Below, in pieces: positions 5,831-11,934 of a DNA stretch of 13,292 nucleotides. The stretch's first letter is position 1; each line of letters begins with the position of its first letter. Position numbers and translations under genes: made by a program. Source of the DNA: Candidatus Altarchaeales archaeon ex4484_96 (GTDB lineage: Archaea > Altiarchaeota > Altiarchaeia > IMC4 > QMZM01); NCBI GenBank assembly GCA_002254405.1, contig NJDH01000016.1, positions 1 through 13,292 on the forward strand, given 5' to 3'. The notes beneath the pieces were generated by a model. It saw nothing but the letters and a program-made list of their open reading frames with translations, was not told the DNA's origin and searched no databases.

Positions 5831-6574
5831 ATGTTGGTTGAACTGGCTCAGACAAACATTAAGCTGGGAGATAAAAAAAATAACCTGAATAAGGCTGTCC
5901 GGTTAATCAGGGAATCCAACGCAGATTTGATTTTATTCCCGGAGCTGTTCACAACAGGCATGGACTATGAGCATATTAGGGAATTAAGCGAACCGATTGA
6001 TGGTGATACAATAAAAAAACTGCTCAAGATAAGCACAAACAAAATCATAGCCGGAAGCATTATAGAACAAGATGGTGTTGACATATACAATACCCTTGTT
6101 TTTGTTGAAGACACGAGACTTGTTGGTTTCTACCGGAAAATCCATCTCTTCAGAAACGAAAAAAAGTATTTTAAATCAGGTGATGAAATTAAAGTAATCA
6201 ACACACGATATGGGCTTATGGGTTTATCCATCTGCTATGATATCAGGTTCCCCCAGCTATACGGGAAGCAAACAGATAAGGGAGCGATTATCATGCTCGT
6301 ATGCGCTAACTTCCCAAGGCAAAGGATAATGCACTGGCGTACGCTTTTAGCCGCTAGGGCGATAGAAAACCAGTGTTATGTGCTTGGATGCAACAGGGTT
6401 GGAGCAGATAACACCAACGAATATAACGGATACTCGATGATATTAGACCCCTACGGCAGGATACTTGCTGAAGCAGGAGGTAACGAGCAGAATATAATGC
6501 ACGAAATAGACTCTGATATTGTGGTAGAATATAGGGAAAAATTCCCGATACAAAAGGATAATAAGCTAAGATAA
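5831..6574 (+). CDS. Carbon-nitrogen hydrolase (nitrilase superfamily, omega-amidase-like)
   Basis: A 247-residue cytoplasmic amidohydrolase. The Glu-Lys-Cys catalytic triad is visible: E38 in LILFPELFTTG, K103 in GFYRKIHLF, and C135 in GLSICYDIRFP. The length and the start (an AQTNIKLGDKKNN strand) match single-domain amidases such as omega-amidase and YafV-type enzymes, rather than the nitrilase domains of NAD synthetase. Candidate substrates are alpha-ketoglutaramate or a deaminated-glutathione-like metabolite; the sequence alone does not decide. It starts 1 base after the membrane protein stop, with GAGGGA just upstream as a possible ribosome site. Its 3' end overlaps the convergent DUF1805 gene by 9 bases. 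Confidence 0.9.
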   Translation: MLVELAQTNIKLGDKKNNLNKAVRLIRESNADLILFPELFTTGMDYEHIRELSEPIDGDTIKKLLKISTNKIIAGSIIEQDGVDIYNTLVFVEDTRLVGFYRKIHLFRNEKKYFKSGDEIKVINTRYGLMGLSICYDIRFPQLYGKQTDKGAIIMLVCANFPRQRIMHWRTLLAARAIENQCYVLGCNRVGADNTNEYNGYSMILDPYGRILAEAGGNEQNIMHEIDSDIVVEYREKFPIQKDNKLR

Positions 6575-6844
6575 TATCTTCAGCGCCTGCCGTCCGCTCA
6601 TACCTTCTTTTAATCCAAGCTCCCTGGCTTTGATGGAAACCTTTATTATCCCGGCGTCTAACACATCATCGAAAGATGATACCCCCGAAACCAGAGCTAA
6701 AGCATCACCTAACCTGTCGGCTGTTTCAACAGAGAAATAACTGCAGGCCAGCAGCCCACGCCGGGCCTTAAACAAAATAACACACACATTATCCAGCTCC
6801 ACCCTGAAAGCGGTCGCCCCCATTAAACGCTTTACCTCAAACAT
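6566..6844 (-). CDS. DUF1805 family protein
   Basis: A 92-residue protein matching the small conserved DUF1805 family (YunC-like), function unknown. Recognisable features are a GATAFRVEL start region, GLLACSYFSVETADRLGDALA in the middle, and a SGVSSFDDVLDAGIIKVS to LGLKEGMSGRQAL end. The length is normal for the family. Its start ATG overlaps the end of the zinc-ribbon gene by 8 bases, so the two are translationally coupled. It is the last gene of the argB operon and runs 9 bases into the end of the convergent nitrilase gene. A link to thiamine or sulfur chemistry is conceivable from its neighbours but is only guilt by association. Confidence 0.8.
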   Translation of the reverse strand: MFEVKRLMGATAFRVELDNVCVILFKARRGLLACSYFSVETADRLGDALALVSGVSSFDDVLDAGIIKVSIKARELGLKEGMSGRQALKILS

Positions 6845-7028
6845 TCTTTTTCAGTTTAACATATTTAGCGTAGTCCTCATTTGAGTCAAAAACAATCGGG
6901 AAACCGATGAAACCACAGTCGCTGCATTTATATTGGCCTGCCAGCGTTAACCTAATCTCTAGCTCCATCTGAGAGGGTATCTTCAGGTTTCTACTACCGC
7001 ATCGAGTGCAAGCCTTAACCTCCATCAT
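6837..7028 (-). CDS. Small zinc-ribbon protein
   Basis: A 63-residue protein with two CxxC knuckles: CTRC at residues 7-10 and CSDC at 35-38, each followed by Gly. This is a classic zinc-ribbon that probably binds one zinc. The C-terminal part, GFIGFPIVFDSNEDYAKYV, looks conserved rather than random. The junction reads ATGATGG: the first ATG (7026-7028) overlaps the TGA stop of thi4, while the second (7023-7025) follows directly and is also possible. It overlaps DUF1805 downstream. Possible roles include nucleic-acid binding or a metal or sulfur handling partner for Thi4. No function can be assigned from the sequence. Confidence 0.8.
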   Translation of the reverse strand: MMEVKACTRCGSRNLKIPSQMELEIRLTLAGQYKCSDCGFIGFPIVFDSNEDYAKYVKLKKNV

Positions 7029-7789
7029 AGTTTTTCGGCAATCAGCTGAGCTACTTTTTTACCTGATAAAAGCATCCCCCCGAAAATCGGACCCATCCTC
7101 GGCGAACCATAAACCGCGTTAGCGGCCATACCAGAAACATAAAGCCCGGGGTAAACCTCACTTGTGTTCTCAACCACCAGCTTCTCGGATAGCTCAGCCC
7201 ACATCGAGCCCTCACCCATAATACCCCCAGAAGGTGTATTCAGTTTACCTACCTTATCGCAGACTATAGCGCATACCTCAAGAGGATGGCCGGTTGCGTC
7301 AACACAATATTTTGATTTAACGGCTAGGGGGTCGACATGCAACCCGGTTGATTCAACAGCACTCCAGTTCAAAACAAAACCGCAAACCCGCTTCTTTCGT
7401 ATCATCACATCCTCAATAGAGATGCAGTTAAATAAATTAGCGCCTGAATCAATAGCCTTGGACACGAGCTTGGCCACTGACTCAATGGATGAAGCAACAT
7501 ATTGTTTCCCACTCTTGCGATATTTGATGTCATAATCATCCAACACACCCTTAGCCTCCTCCTGAACAACGATTTTTGGGTACATCATACCCCCACCCCA
7601 CATGCCGCCGCCCAATGAAAGCTTCCTTTCATATAATGCAACCTTAACCCCTGCTTCAGCCAGATATCTTGCGGCAACCAACCCCGAAGGCCCCCCACCG
7701 GCGATAGCTACATCAACGTTCAAGCAATCCAGGAAATCCCCCACAGCCTCCTCAACAATAGCCCTTGATACCTCAGTCTCCTCAATCAT
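7025..7789 (-). CDS. thi4: Archaeal thiazole synthase (Thi4 family, His-type)
   Basis: A 254-residue FAD/NAD-binding-fold enzyme making the thiazole moiety of thiamine from NAD, glycine and a sulfur source. The dinucleotide-binding GGGPSG is at 31-36. LSLGGGMWGGGMMYPKIVVQEEA, DATGHP and GSPRMGPIFGGMLLSG are typical Thi4 motifs. Yeast THI4 carries a sacrificial cysteine at the site matched here by GLHVDPL (His151). The His form is known from methanogen enzymes that use free sulfide with iron and turn over catalytically. So a sulfide-using, non-suicide enzyme is expected, which suits an anaerobic organism. The start overlaps the argB stop by 4 bases and the end overlaps the zinc-ribbon start. 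No TPP riboswitch was recognised upstream, as the gene is internal to an operon. Confidence 0.93.
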   Translation of the reverse strand: MIEETEVSRAIVEEAVGDFLDCLNVDVAIAGGGPSGLVAARYLAEAGVKVALYERKLSLGGGMWGGGMMYPKIVVQEEAKGVLDDYDIKYRKSGKQYVASSIESVAKLVSKAIDSGANLFNCISIEDVMIRKKRVCGFVLNWSAVESTGLHVDPLAVKSKYCVDATGHPLEVCAIVCDKVGKLNTPSGGIMGEGSMWAELSEKLVVENTSEVYPGLYVSGMAANAVYGSPRMGPIFGGMLLSGKKVAQLIAEKL

Positions 7790-8631
7790 TTTAGATACAC
7801 CATCGAACCCGTTCCCTTCGAGGTTAAAACCTCCTGCAGGAAAGCATGCTCTCTTGATTTGATTATATGCGCTCGGGCGACTCCCCCCTCAACCGAATGA
7901 ATGCACGCTTCAAGCTTGGGTATCATACCCGCGCTTGCAGTACCCTCGGCGATGAGTTTTTTCGCCTGCTTAACCGTCAGCTTAGAAATCAGCTTATTTT
8001 TTTTGTCCAAAACACCCTCAACCGAGGTCATGAAAACAAGCTTGCTCGCACCCAGAGAAACAGCCAGCCTGGATGCAGCCGTATCAGCGTTGATGTTTAG
8101 GGAATCACCCCCGGAATCGAATCCCACGGGAGAGATAACAGGAATATAATTTTTTTCAAGCAAAACACTCACCAACTCCGTGTTGACTTCCGTGATATCC
8201 CCCACGAAACCTAAATCGATTTTTTGTTTTCTGCGCTGAGCCATAAAAAGCTTGCCTGATTTACCCGACAAGCCCACTGCACTGCCTCCCTGCTTGTTTA
8301 TTTTGGCCACTATGCCGGTGTTTATCTTCCCAATTAAAACCATTTTCACGATATCCATGGTCTCAGCATCAGTGACCCGCAATCCCTCGACAAACTCAGG
8401 TACCTTCCCGAAGCGTTTCATGGCATCAGAGATATCACGCCCCCCGCCGTGCACCACAACAGGCTTGATGTCCATGGAATTCAACAAAACAAGGTCCTCG
8501 GCCAGGCAGTCCATGACCCTCTCATCGCACATCACCTCGCCCCCGAGTTTAATCACGAAAACCTGCCCCCGAAAGGACTTAACATAATGCAGGGCTTTGA
8601 TTAAAACCTGTGATAATGTTTTTTCTTCCAT
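7786..8631 (-). CDS. argB: Acetylglutamate kinase
   Basis: A 281-residue amino-acid kinase that phosphorylates N-acetylglutamate in arginine synthesis. Visible motifs are VIKLGGE (K28), VVVHGGGRDIS (61-67), EGLRVTD, GGSAVGLSGKSGKL, SLNINADTAAS and the SAGMIPKLEA ATP-site segment. The N-terminal helix before the first strand (residues 4-18) resembles that used for hexamer formation and arginine feedback in some homologues. LysW-linked aminoadipate kinase (LysZ) is the main alternative. The SAVGLSGKSG and NINADTAA motifs favour the acetylglutamate enzyme, but no other arginine gene is near. It heads a four-gene overlapping operon with thi4. A TATA-like element about 20 bases upstream implies a leaderless message. 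Confidence 0.88.
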   Translation of the reverse strand: MEEKTLSQVLIKALHYVKSFRGQVFVIKLGGEVMCDERVMDCLAEDLVLLNSMDIKPVVVHGGGRDISDAMKRFGKVPEFVEGLRVTDAETMDIVKMVLIGKINTGIVAKINKQGGSAVGLSGKSGKLFMAQRRKQKIDLGFVGDITEVNTELVSVLLEKNYIPVISPVGFDSGGDSLNINADTAASRLAVSLGASKLVFMTSVEGVLDKKNKLISKLTVKQAKKLIAEGTASAGMIPKLEACIHSVEGGVARAHIIKSREHAFLQEVLTSKGTGSMVYLK

Positions 8632-8645
8632 CCTAAAACCGCAAG

Positions 8646-8655
8646 TATTTATTAT
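8646..8655 (-). promoter_or_regulatory. TATA-like element of the argB operon
   Basis: On the - strand the sequence reads GATAATAAATACT, centred about 20 bases before the argB ATG at 8631, so transcription would begin at or next to the start codon. The rest of the 125-base divergent region holds an ACATATATGT palindrome near 8661-8670 and a 12-A run at 8731-8742 ahead of the trkA-like gene. Confidence 0.5.
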
Positions 8656-8756
8656 CAGACATATATGTATTTATGCTAAGATACCTTATACTTGATAATT
8701 AAAGTTAAAGAATAATATAGAATACCTGATAAAAAAAAAAAATTGCGTGATATAAG

Positions 8757-9413
8757 ATGTATATTATAATCATAGGTGGTGGTGGCACCGGAACAGCCCT
8801 CGCTAAGGTTCTTGAAAGCGAAAACAACGAGATAGTGATAGTCGAAAAAGATGAGGAACAGGCTAAAGAATTAGCTGAAAGCATGGATGCTCTCGTAATC
8901 CACGGCGACGGAAGCGACAGCCAGATACTCAAGGATGCCGGAATAGAGCACGCCGATGCCGTGGTGATATTAACCAGAGAAGATAACACAAACCTCACAA
9001 TATGCCAGATGATAAAGAAATTCGATGTTAAAAGAATAGTTGCTAGAGTAAACGACCCCAGCAAAAAAGAGCTGTATATCGGGTTGGAGATAACAGCGGC
9101 GATAAGCCCTATTTCGGCCGTGACAAGCTACTTCAAGAACGCCATAATGCACGGAAGCAGCAGGAGCATGTTTTCCATAGGCAAGGGTCAGGCTGAAATC
9201 ATCGAGCTGGAATTCAAAAACGAGAAACTCGACGGCCGCATGATTAAAGACATCGACATACCATCTGGGGCCATAATCGGGGCTATAAGCCGAAACGGCG
9301 AAATAATAATCGCTAAAAGAAAGGAGATACTCAAGAAAAACGATTTATTGACTGTTATAACAAAAACAGACGTATCAAAAGACGTTATAACAATACTGAG
9401 AGGCGGGGAATAA
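8757..9413 (+). CDS. TrkA-type potassium uptake regulator (RCK_N plus RCK_C)
   Basis: A 218-residue cytoplasmic regulator for a Trk/Ktr-type K+ transporter. Residues 1-115 form an RCK N-domain: the IIIGGGGTGTALA nucleotide-binding loop, an acidic residue ending the second strand (VEKDEEQA), LVIHGDGSD, and ADAVVILTREDNTNL, all typical of TrkA. Residues 135-215 match an RCK C-domain (IIELEFKNEKLDGRMIKDIDIPSGAIIGAI, then RKEILKKNDLLTVI). It has one RCK pair, like KtrA, rather than the doubled E. coli TrkA. No membrane subunit (TrkH/KtrB) is next to it, so its partner lies elsewhere. The start follows a 12-A run and AT-rich sequence. It converges on the TFB gene with a 7-base gap. Confidence 0.93.
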   Translation: MYIIIIGGGGTGTALAKVLESENNEIVIVEKDEEQAKELAESMDALVIHGDGSDSQILKDAGIEHADAVVILTREDNTNLTICQMIKKFDVKRIVARVNDPSKKELYIGLEITAAISPISAVTSYFKNAIMHGSSRSMFSIGKGQAEIIELEFKNEKLDGRMIKDIDIPSGAIIGAISRNGEIIIAKRKEILKKNDLLTVITKTDVSKDVITILRGGE

Positions 9414-9420
9414 AAAAAAA

Positions 9421-10371
9421 TTAGGAAACAGAAGAGATGGGGTATTTCTCCAATAAACCCCCTTTCTCCAGTTTCTTCACGAACTCATTGTATCTGTTTC
9501 TAATCGAGGTCTCTGATATGTTGGATACAGGGATTATTTTCTTGGTTTTCTCATCCCCTATTATCTTGCCGGCTACGAATATCGCTGCTGCGGCCATGCT
9601 CATCGGCACCTTCCCTGATGTTATGCCTACCTTCCTCGCATCCTTAAGCAGCTGTATGGCCTTGGCTTCGGTTTTGCCGCTTACCTCAAGGGCGCTTGCG
9701 AGCCGGGGTACGTAATCTGCTGCGGTTACCACAGGCATTTTCATGCCCAGACGCCTGCAAATAGTGCGATAGCTTCTACCAATATCTTTTTTGTTTACGG
9801 ATGATACCTTCTCCAGTTCTTTCAGTGTCTTCGGGAAATGGTGTTTTCTTGAAACCAGATATATTATTGCTGCGATAACAGATTCAATGGATCTGCCCCG
9901 CACAATGCCCTTGTTCACGCATTTACGATACAGGCGGGCGCATTCTTCTTTTATGTTCAAGGGGACGTTTAGATGAGCTGACATACGGTCCAGCTCAGGT
10001 AAGGCTATGGATAGATTCCTGTCAACCGAGGTGCCCATACGGCTGCGTCTCTGCCATTTGCGTAATCGATAGAGTTGGGCTTTTCTCTCGGAGGGGATGG
10101 CACTTCCCTTGATATCCCGGTCGTATCGGTCTATTTCGGTTGTTAAACCCATGTTTTGTTTAGCATGCTTAAGCGGACCCCCTGCTCGAGCCCTCTTGTT
10201 CATCTGCTCTTCATCGAATGCACGCCACTCGGGCCCGAAATCAAATAACATGTCATCCAGTATTAGCCCGCATTTCTTGCATAATATTTCCCCTCTCCGG
10301 TAATCAACAATCCTGCTATCACTACCGCATGCACTGCATACGTCCTTGGTCTCCTCGGATTTAAAGCTCAT
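9421..10371 (-). CDS. tfb: Transcription initiation factor TFB (TFIIB homologue)
   Basis: The archaeal general factor that bridges TBP-bound TATA boxes and RNA polymerase. The N-terminus has a zinc ribbon (CSACG, then CKKCG about 16 residues on). The B-reader region follows (GPEWRAFDEEQMNKRARAGGP), then two cyclin-like repeats. The second ends with the VSNISETSIRNRYNEF helix-turn-helix that contacts the BRE. The frame is open further, to a GTG at 10446. I choose the ATG at 10369-10371 because AGGTGA precedes it by a proper Shine-Dalgarno distance and it gives the usual short lead-in before the zinc ribbon. The protein is then 316 residues, normal for TFB. The leader is long for an archaeal gene and contains an inverted-repeat structure (10391-10453). 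Only one TFB is seen here; others may exist in the genome. Confidence 0.93.
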   Translation of the reverse strand: MSFKSEETKDVCSACGSDSRIVDYRRGEILCKKCGLILDDMLFDFGPEWRAFDEEQMNKRARAGGPLKHAKQNMGLTTEIDRYDRDIKGSAIPSERKAQLYRLRKWQRRSRMGTSVDRNLSIALPELDRMSAHLNVPLNIKEECARLYRKCVNKGIVRGRSIESVIAAIIYLVSRKHHFPKTLKELEKVSSVNKKDIGRSYRTICRRLGMKMPVVTAADYVPRLASALEVSGKTEAKAIQLLKDARKVGITSGKVPMSMAAAAIFVAGKIIGDEKTKKIIPVSNISETSIRNRYNEFVKKLEKGGLLEKYPISSVS

Positions 10372-10390
10372 TATCTCACCTCTGTTTTTC

Positions 10391-10453
10391 TTAGTGGGTA
10401 AGATATTCCCTGTAGTTGAGGGATGTTCTCTTCGGCAGCCAACCACCCACTAA
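10391..10453 (-). promoter_or_regulatory. Inverted-repeat structure in the TFB leader
   Basis: TTAGTGGGT at 10391-10399 and ACCCACTAA at 10445-10453 are perfect 9-base complements. Inside them TCCCT (10407-10411) pairs with AGGGA (10419-10423) around a 7-base loop. The remaining 21 bases may form a weak third arm. In the TFB mRNA this would fold about 20 bases before the start codon, next to the AGGTGA ribosome site. It could act as a translational control element or as a protein site on DNA. No known riboswitch class was recognised. Confidence 0.5.
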
Positions 10454-10499
10454 AAAAGGATTATGTTTACTATTCCTATAATATCTTTTTGGGAGCCGC

Positions 10500-10509
10500 C
10501 GTATAAATA
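10500..10509 (-). promoter_or_regulatory. TATA-like element for the TFB gene
   Basis: The - strand reads CTATTTATAC here, a good archaeal TATA box, giving a start near 10480 and a leader of about 110 bases. A weaker alternative, GATATTATAG near 10480-10490, would start transcription just ahead of the inverted-repeat structure. Either way the TFB leader is long compared with its neighbours. Confidence 0.45.
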
Positions 10510-10543
10510 GTTTTCGTTTATGAGATACCCGTTTAATTAAGAG

Positions 10544-10553
10544 ATTTTATATA
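10544..10553 (+). promoter_or_regulatory. TATA-like element of the 29-codon basic-peptide gene
   Basis: ATTTTATATA lies 25 bases (centre to start) before the ATG at 10574, the spacing expected for a leaderless archaeal transcript. It supports that this very short reading frame is a real gene. Confidence 0.6.
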
Positions 10554-10573
10554 TTGAATCATAATGTATATGT

Positions 10574-10663
10574 ATGCCATGCGGTAGAAAAAGAAAAAAA
10601 GCCCAGATGAGGAAACACAAGACGAAAAAGAGAAGGAAAAAGCTGAAAAGAAAGAGTAAGTAG
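10574..10663 (+). CDS. 29-residue highly basic peptide, AURKAIP1/COX24 (mS38)-like ribosomal protein candidate
   Basis: This tiny frame starts MPCGRKRKK, continues with RKHKTKKRRKK and ends RKSK before the TAG at 10661. About 18 of 29 residues are Lys or Arg. From memory, the pattern MPxGxxRKxxxMxxHKxKKR matches the small bacterial proteins of about 29 residues annotated as AURKAIP1/COX24-domain ribosomal proteins, related to mitochondrial mS38. A strong TATA element 25 bases upstream implies a leaderless transcript, and a T-rich stretch lies downstream. It stands alone, divergent from the TFB gene. A ribosome-embedded RNA-binding peptide is the likely role. Low-complexity sequence can align by chance, but the spacing of the MPxG start and the single HK, plus a proper promoter, argues against that. 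The frame is short enough to be missed by gene finders. Confidence 0.72.
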   Translation: MPCGRKRKKAQMRKHKTKKRRKKLKRKSK

Positions 10664-10669
10664 TTGTTC

Positions 10670-10710
10670 CTGGATTTTTCTTGTTTATCTGAATAAATTT
10701 TTTTCTAAAC
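10670..10710 (+). terminator. T-rich terminator region after the basic-peptide gene
   Basis: The stretch contains ATTTTTCTTGTTT and AATTTTTTTCT within 50 bases of the stop codon. T-runs of this kind suffice for archaeal termination. No strong hairpin was seen. The remaining sequence to 10766 holds only a CTGAAA/TTTCAG inverted repeat (10755-10770) at the end of the opposite-strand CBS gene. Confidence 0.45.
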
Positions 10711-10766
10711 CAACGGATCACCTGAAAAAAATATTGGAATAAAGGTTAACATACCTGAAAGGGTTT

Positions 10767-11192
10767 TCAGCAACTTCGAGCCTTCAGCAATTCAATATAT
10801 CTCTCAAGCACCTTGATGAAACGAGTCTCCTCGGTTATTAAATCCTCTATCGAGAGGATACCCTCAAGCGAATCCCCTGATGTCACAGCCAGCCTTTTGA
10901 ATCCTGTTTCGTTGAATACCTCAACAGCCTCCTCAAGCGTGGACAAAGGATGTATTGTCACCAAAGGAGAACTCATAACGCTTTTCACCTGGGTTATCTT
11001 CGGGTCTTTTTTCCTGACAACAACCTTCGAGATGATATCTGATTCCGTCAATATCCCGGCTGCCTCCCCGTTTAACTCAACAACGACGCTGCCTACATCA
11101 TTATCGGCCATAACCTCAGCCGCGTGCAATACAGTATCCACCGCGTCTACAGTAACCACATCCTTTATCATAACATCCTTTACTTCAGCCAT
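10767..11192 (-). CDS. Two-CBS-domain protein
   Basis: A 141-residue protein made almost wholly of a CBS pair (Bateman module). The first CBS spans about residues 5-60 (VKDVMIKDVVTVDAVDTVL, then VGSVVVELNGEAAGILTESDI). The second spans about 66-125 (VKSVMSSPLVTIHPLSTLEEAV, then GFKRLAVTSGDSLEGILSIEDL). Such modules bind adenosine nucleotides and sense energy charge or S-adenosylmethionine. A C-terminal helix follows, and no effector domain is fused. It begins 20 bases after DUF424, so it is probably the last gene of the aIF2-beta operon. Its partner cannot be told from the sequence. Confidence 0.9.
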   Translation of the reverse strand: MAEVKDVMIKDVVTVDAVDTVLHAAEVMADNDVGSVVVELNGEAAGILTESDIISKVVVRKKDPKITQVKSVMSSPLVTIHPLSTLEEAVEVFNETGFKRLAVTSGDSLEGILSIEDLITEETRFIKVLERYIELLKARSC

Positions 11193-11212
11193 TTTATCTC
11201 GATAATAATATT

Positions 11213-11506
11213 TTATATTACAACAACCTGGGCGTGTTTAACACCAGCTATCTCGATAACATTACCCTCGTCCACGAATCCCTCATCTATGGCCTTATCT
11301 ATTGTTTTCTCACCTGCCAGGTTTAGTATGGAGGCTTTATCGTATAGTGAACGTAGAGTATTTAGTTTATGTTTCTCCCCCATGTAAAAGTCGATGCTGA
11401 CCTCAAACACATGCTCGCCGTCAACAAATTTCTTGCCCAATATATCGCAATCACAGGCTGCGACAAGAACCTCGCCCTGGACGTGGTGTGTTTTCACGTA
11501 CATCAT
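11213..11506 (-). CDS. DUF424 family protein
   Basis: A protein of about 97 residues matching DUF424, an archaeal family often found beside aIF2-beta. Features are MYVKTHHVQGEVLVAACD at the start, then GKKFVDGEHVFEVSIDFY, and an end NVIEIAGVKHAQVVVI. The frame is open to an ATG at 11560 inside the aIF2-beta gene, but family members begin at MYVKxH. I therefore choose one of the tandem ATGs at 11504-11506 or 11501-11503, which lie 8 to 11 bases after the aIF2-beta stop. No clear ribosome site precedes them. Conserved linkage to an initiation factor suggests a translation-related role, but the function is unknown. Confidence 0.85.
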   Translation of the reverse strand: MMYVKTHHVQGEVLVAACDCDILGKKFVDGEHVFEVSIDFYMGEKHKLNTLRSLYDKASILNLAGEKTIDKAIDEGFVDEGNVIEIAGVKHAQVVVI

Positions 11507-11514
11507 GGTTTTTT

Positions 11515-11928
11515 TTATTTGATTTTCTTCAAAGGCCACCATCCGCCGCATGCCGTGCATTTGATTATTTTCTCGCCCTTCAGCTCCGTTATCTTGGTAT
11601 CAGGCCTATGGCACTCATGGCAGAAGACGTATTCATCAGCGTATTTTTTTATTTTCTCCTCAATCATGGAACGCTTCAATCGTCTTTGTATAACAGCCTT
11701 CTTGCCGTCATATATTGCGGGAGCCGCAAGCTCCTTAATCAGATAAAGCAACACATGCTGGGGTTCCCTCTGGAAGGCATCCGCTATTTCGTTGAAGTTC
11801 ATCAAAATAGTCTGTTTGCCCTGCACGTTTGTTTTCACCTCAGGCATCTCGAAACGGGGTTTGCTTTTCAGCTCCTCGGGCAGATTAGTCCAAACCCTCT
11901 CCAGAAGGTCATCGTATATGTATTCCAT
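11515..11928 (-). CDS. Translation initiation factor aIF2, beta subunit
   Basis: A 137-residue subunit of the heterotrimeric aIF2 that delivers initiator Met-tRNA to the small ribosomal subunit. The N-terminal helix (YDDLLERVWTNLPEEL) binds the gamma subunit. The central domain contains KTNVQGKQTILMNFNEIADAF and PQHVLLYLIKELAAPA. The C-terminal zinc ribbon has C103, C106, C124 and C127 (CHEC ... CTAC). The length is full for the archaeal protein. It starts 6 bases after the histone-fold gene and is followed within about 10 bases by DUF424, so the genes are co-transcribed. Confidence 0.95.
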   Translation of the reverse strand: MEYIYDDLLERVWTNLPEELKSKPRFEMPEVKTNVQGKQTILMNFNEIADAFQREPQHVLLYLIKELAAPAIYDGKKAVIQRRLKRSMIEEKIKKYADEYVFCHECHRPDTKITELKGEKIIKCTACGGWWPLKKIK

Positions 11929-11934
11929 CCTTTT

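Noticed and set aside
7786..8631. Assignment as LysW-aminoadipate kinase (LysZ)
   Set aside because: SAVGLSGKSG and NINADTAA motifs and the N-terminal helix fit acetylglutamate kinase better, and no LysW or lysine-pathway gene is adjacent. Not fully excluded.
8731..8742. 12-A run as a slippage or frameshift site
   Set aside because: It lies upstream of the start codon at 8757, so it cannot affect the frame; it is more likely promoter-region DNA structure.
10372..10446. 25-residue N-terminal extension of TFB starting at a GTG
   Set aside because: The extension has no TFB-like sequence and overlaps the inverted repeat, while the ATG at 10371 has a good AGGTGA ribosome site and gives normal TFB length.
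10393..10451. tRNA-like fold (7-bp outer stem, 5-bp stem with 7-base loop)
   Set aside because: Only 59 bases, with no D-arm room, no TTCxA T-loop motif and no usable third arm. It is better described as a leader inverted repeat.
10533..10721. 62-residue Ser/Phe-rich frame on the - strand
   Set aside because: It is antisense to the basic-peptide gene and its promoter; runs of Phe and Ser mirror the Lys/Arg codons.
11507..11560. Longer DUF424 start overlapping the aIF2-beta gene
   Set aside because: Family members begin at MYVKxH; the extra residues fall in aIF2-beta coding sequence in another frame.
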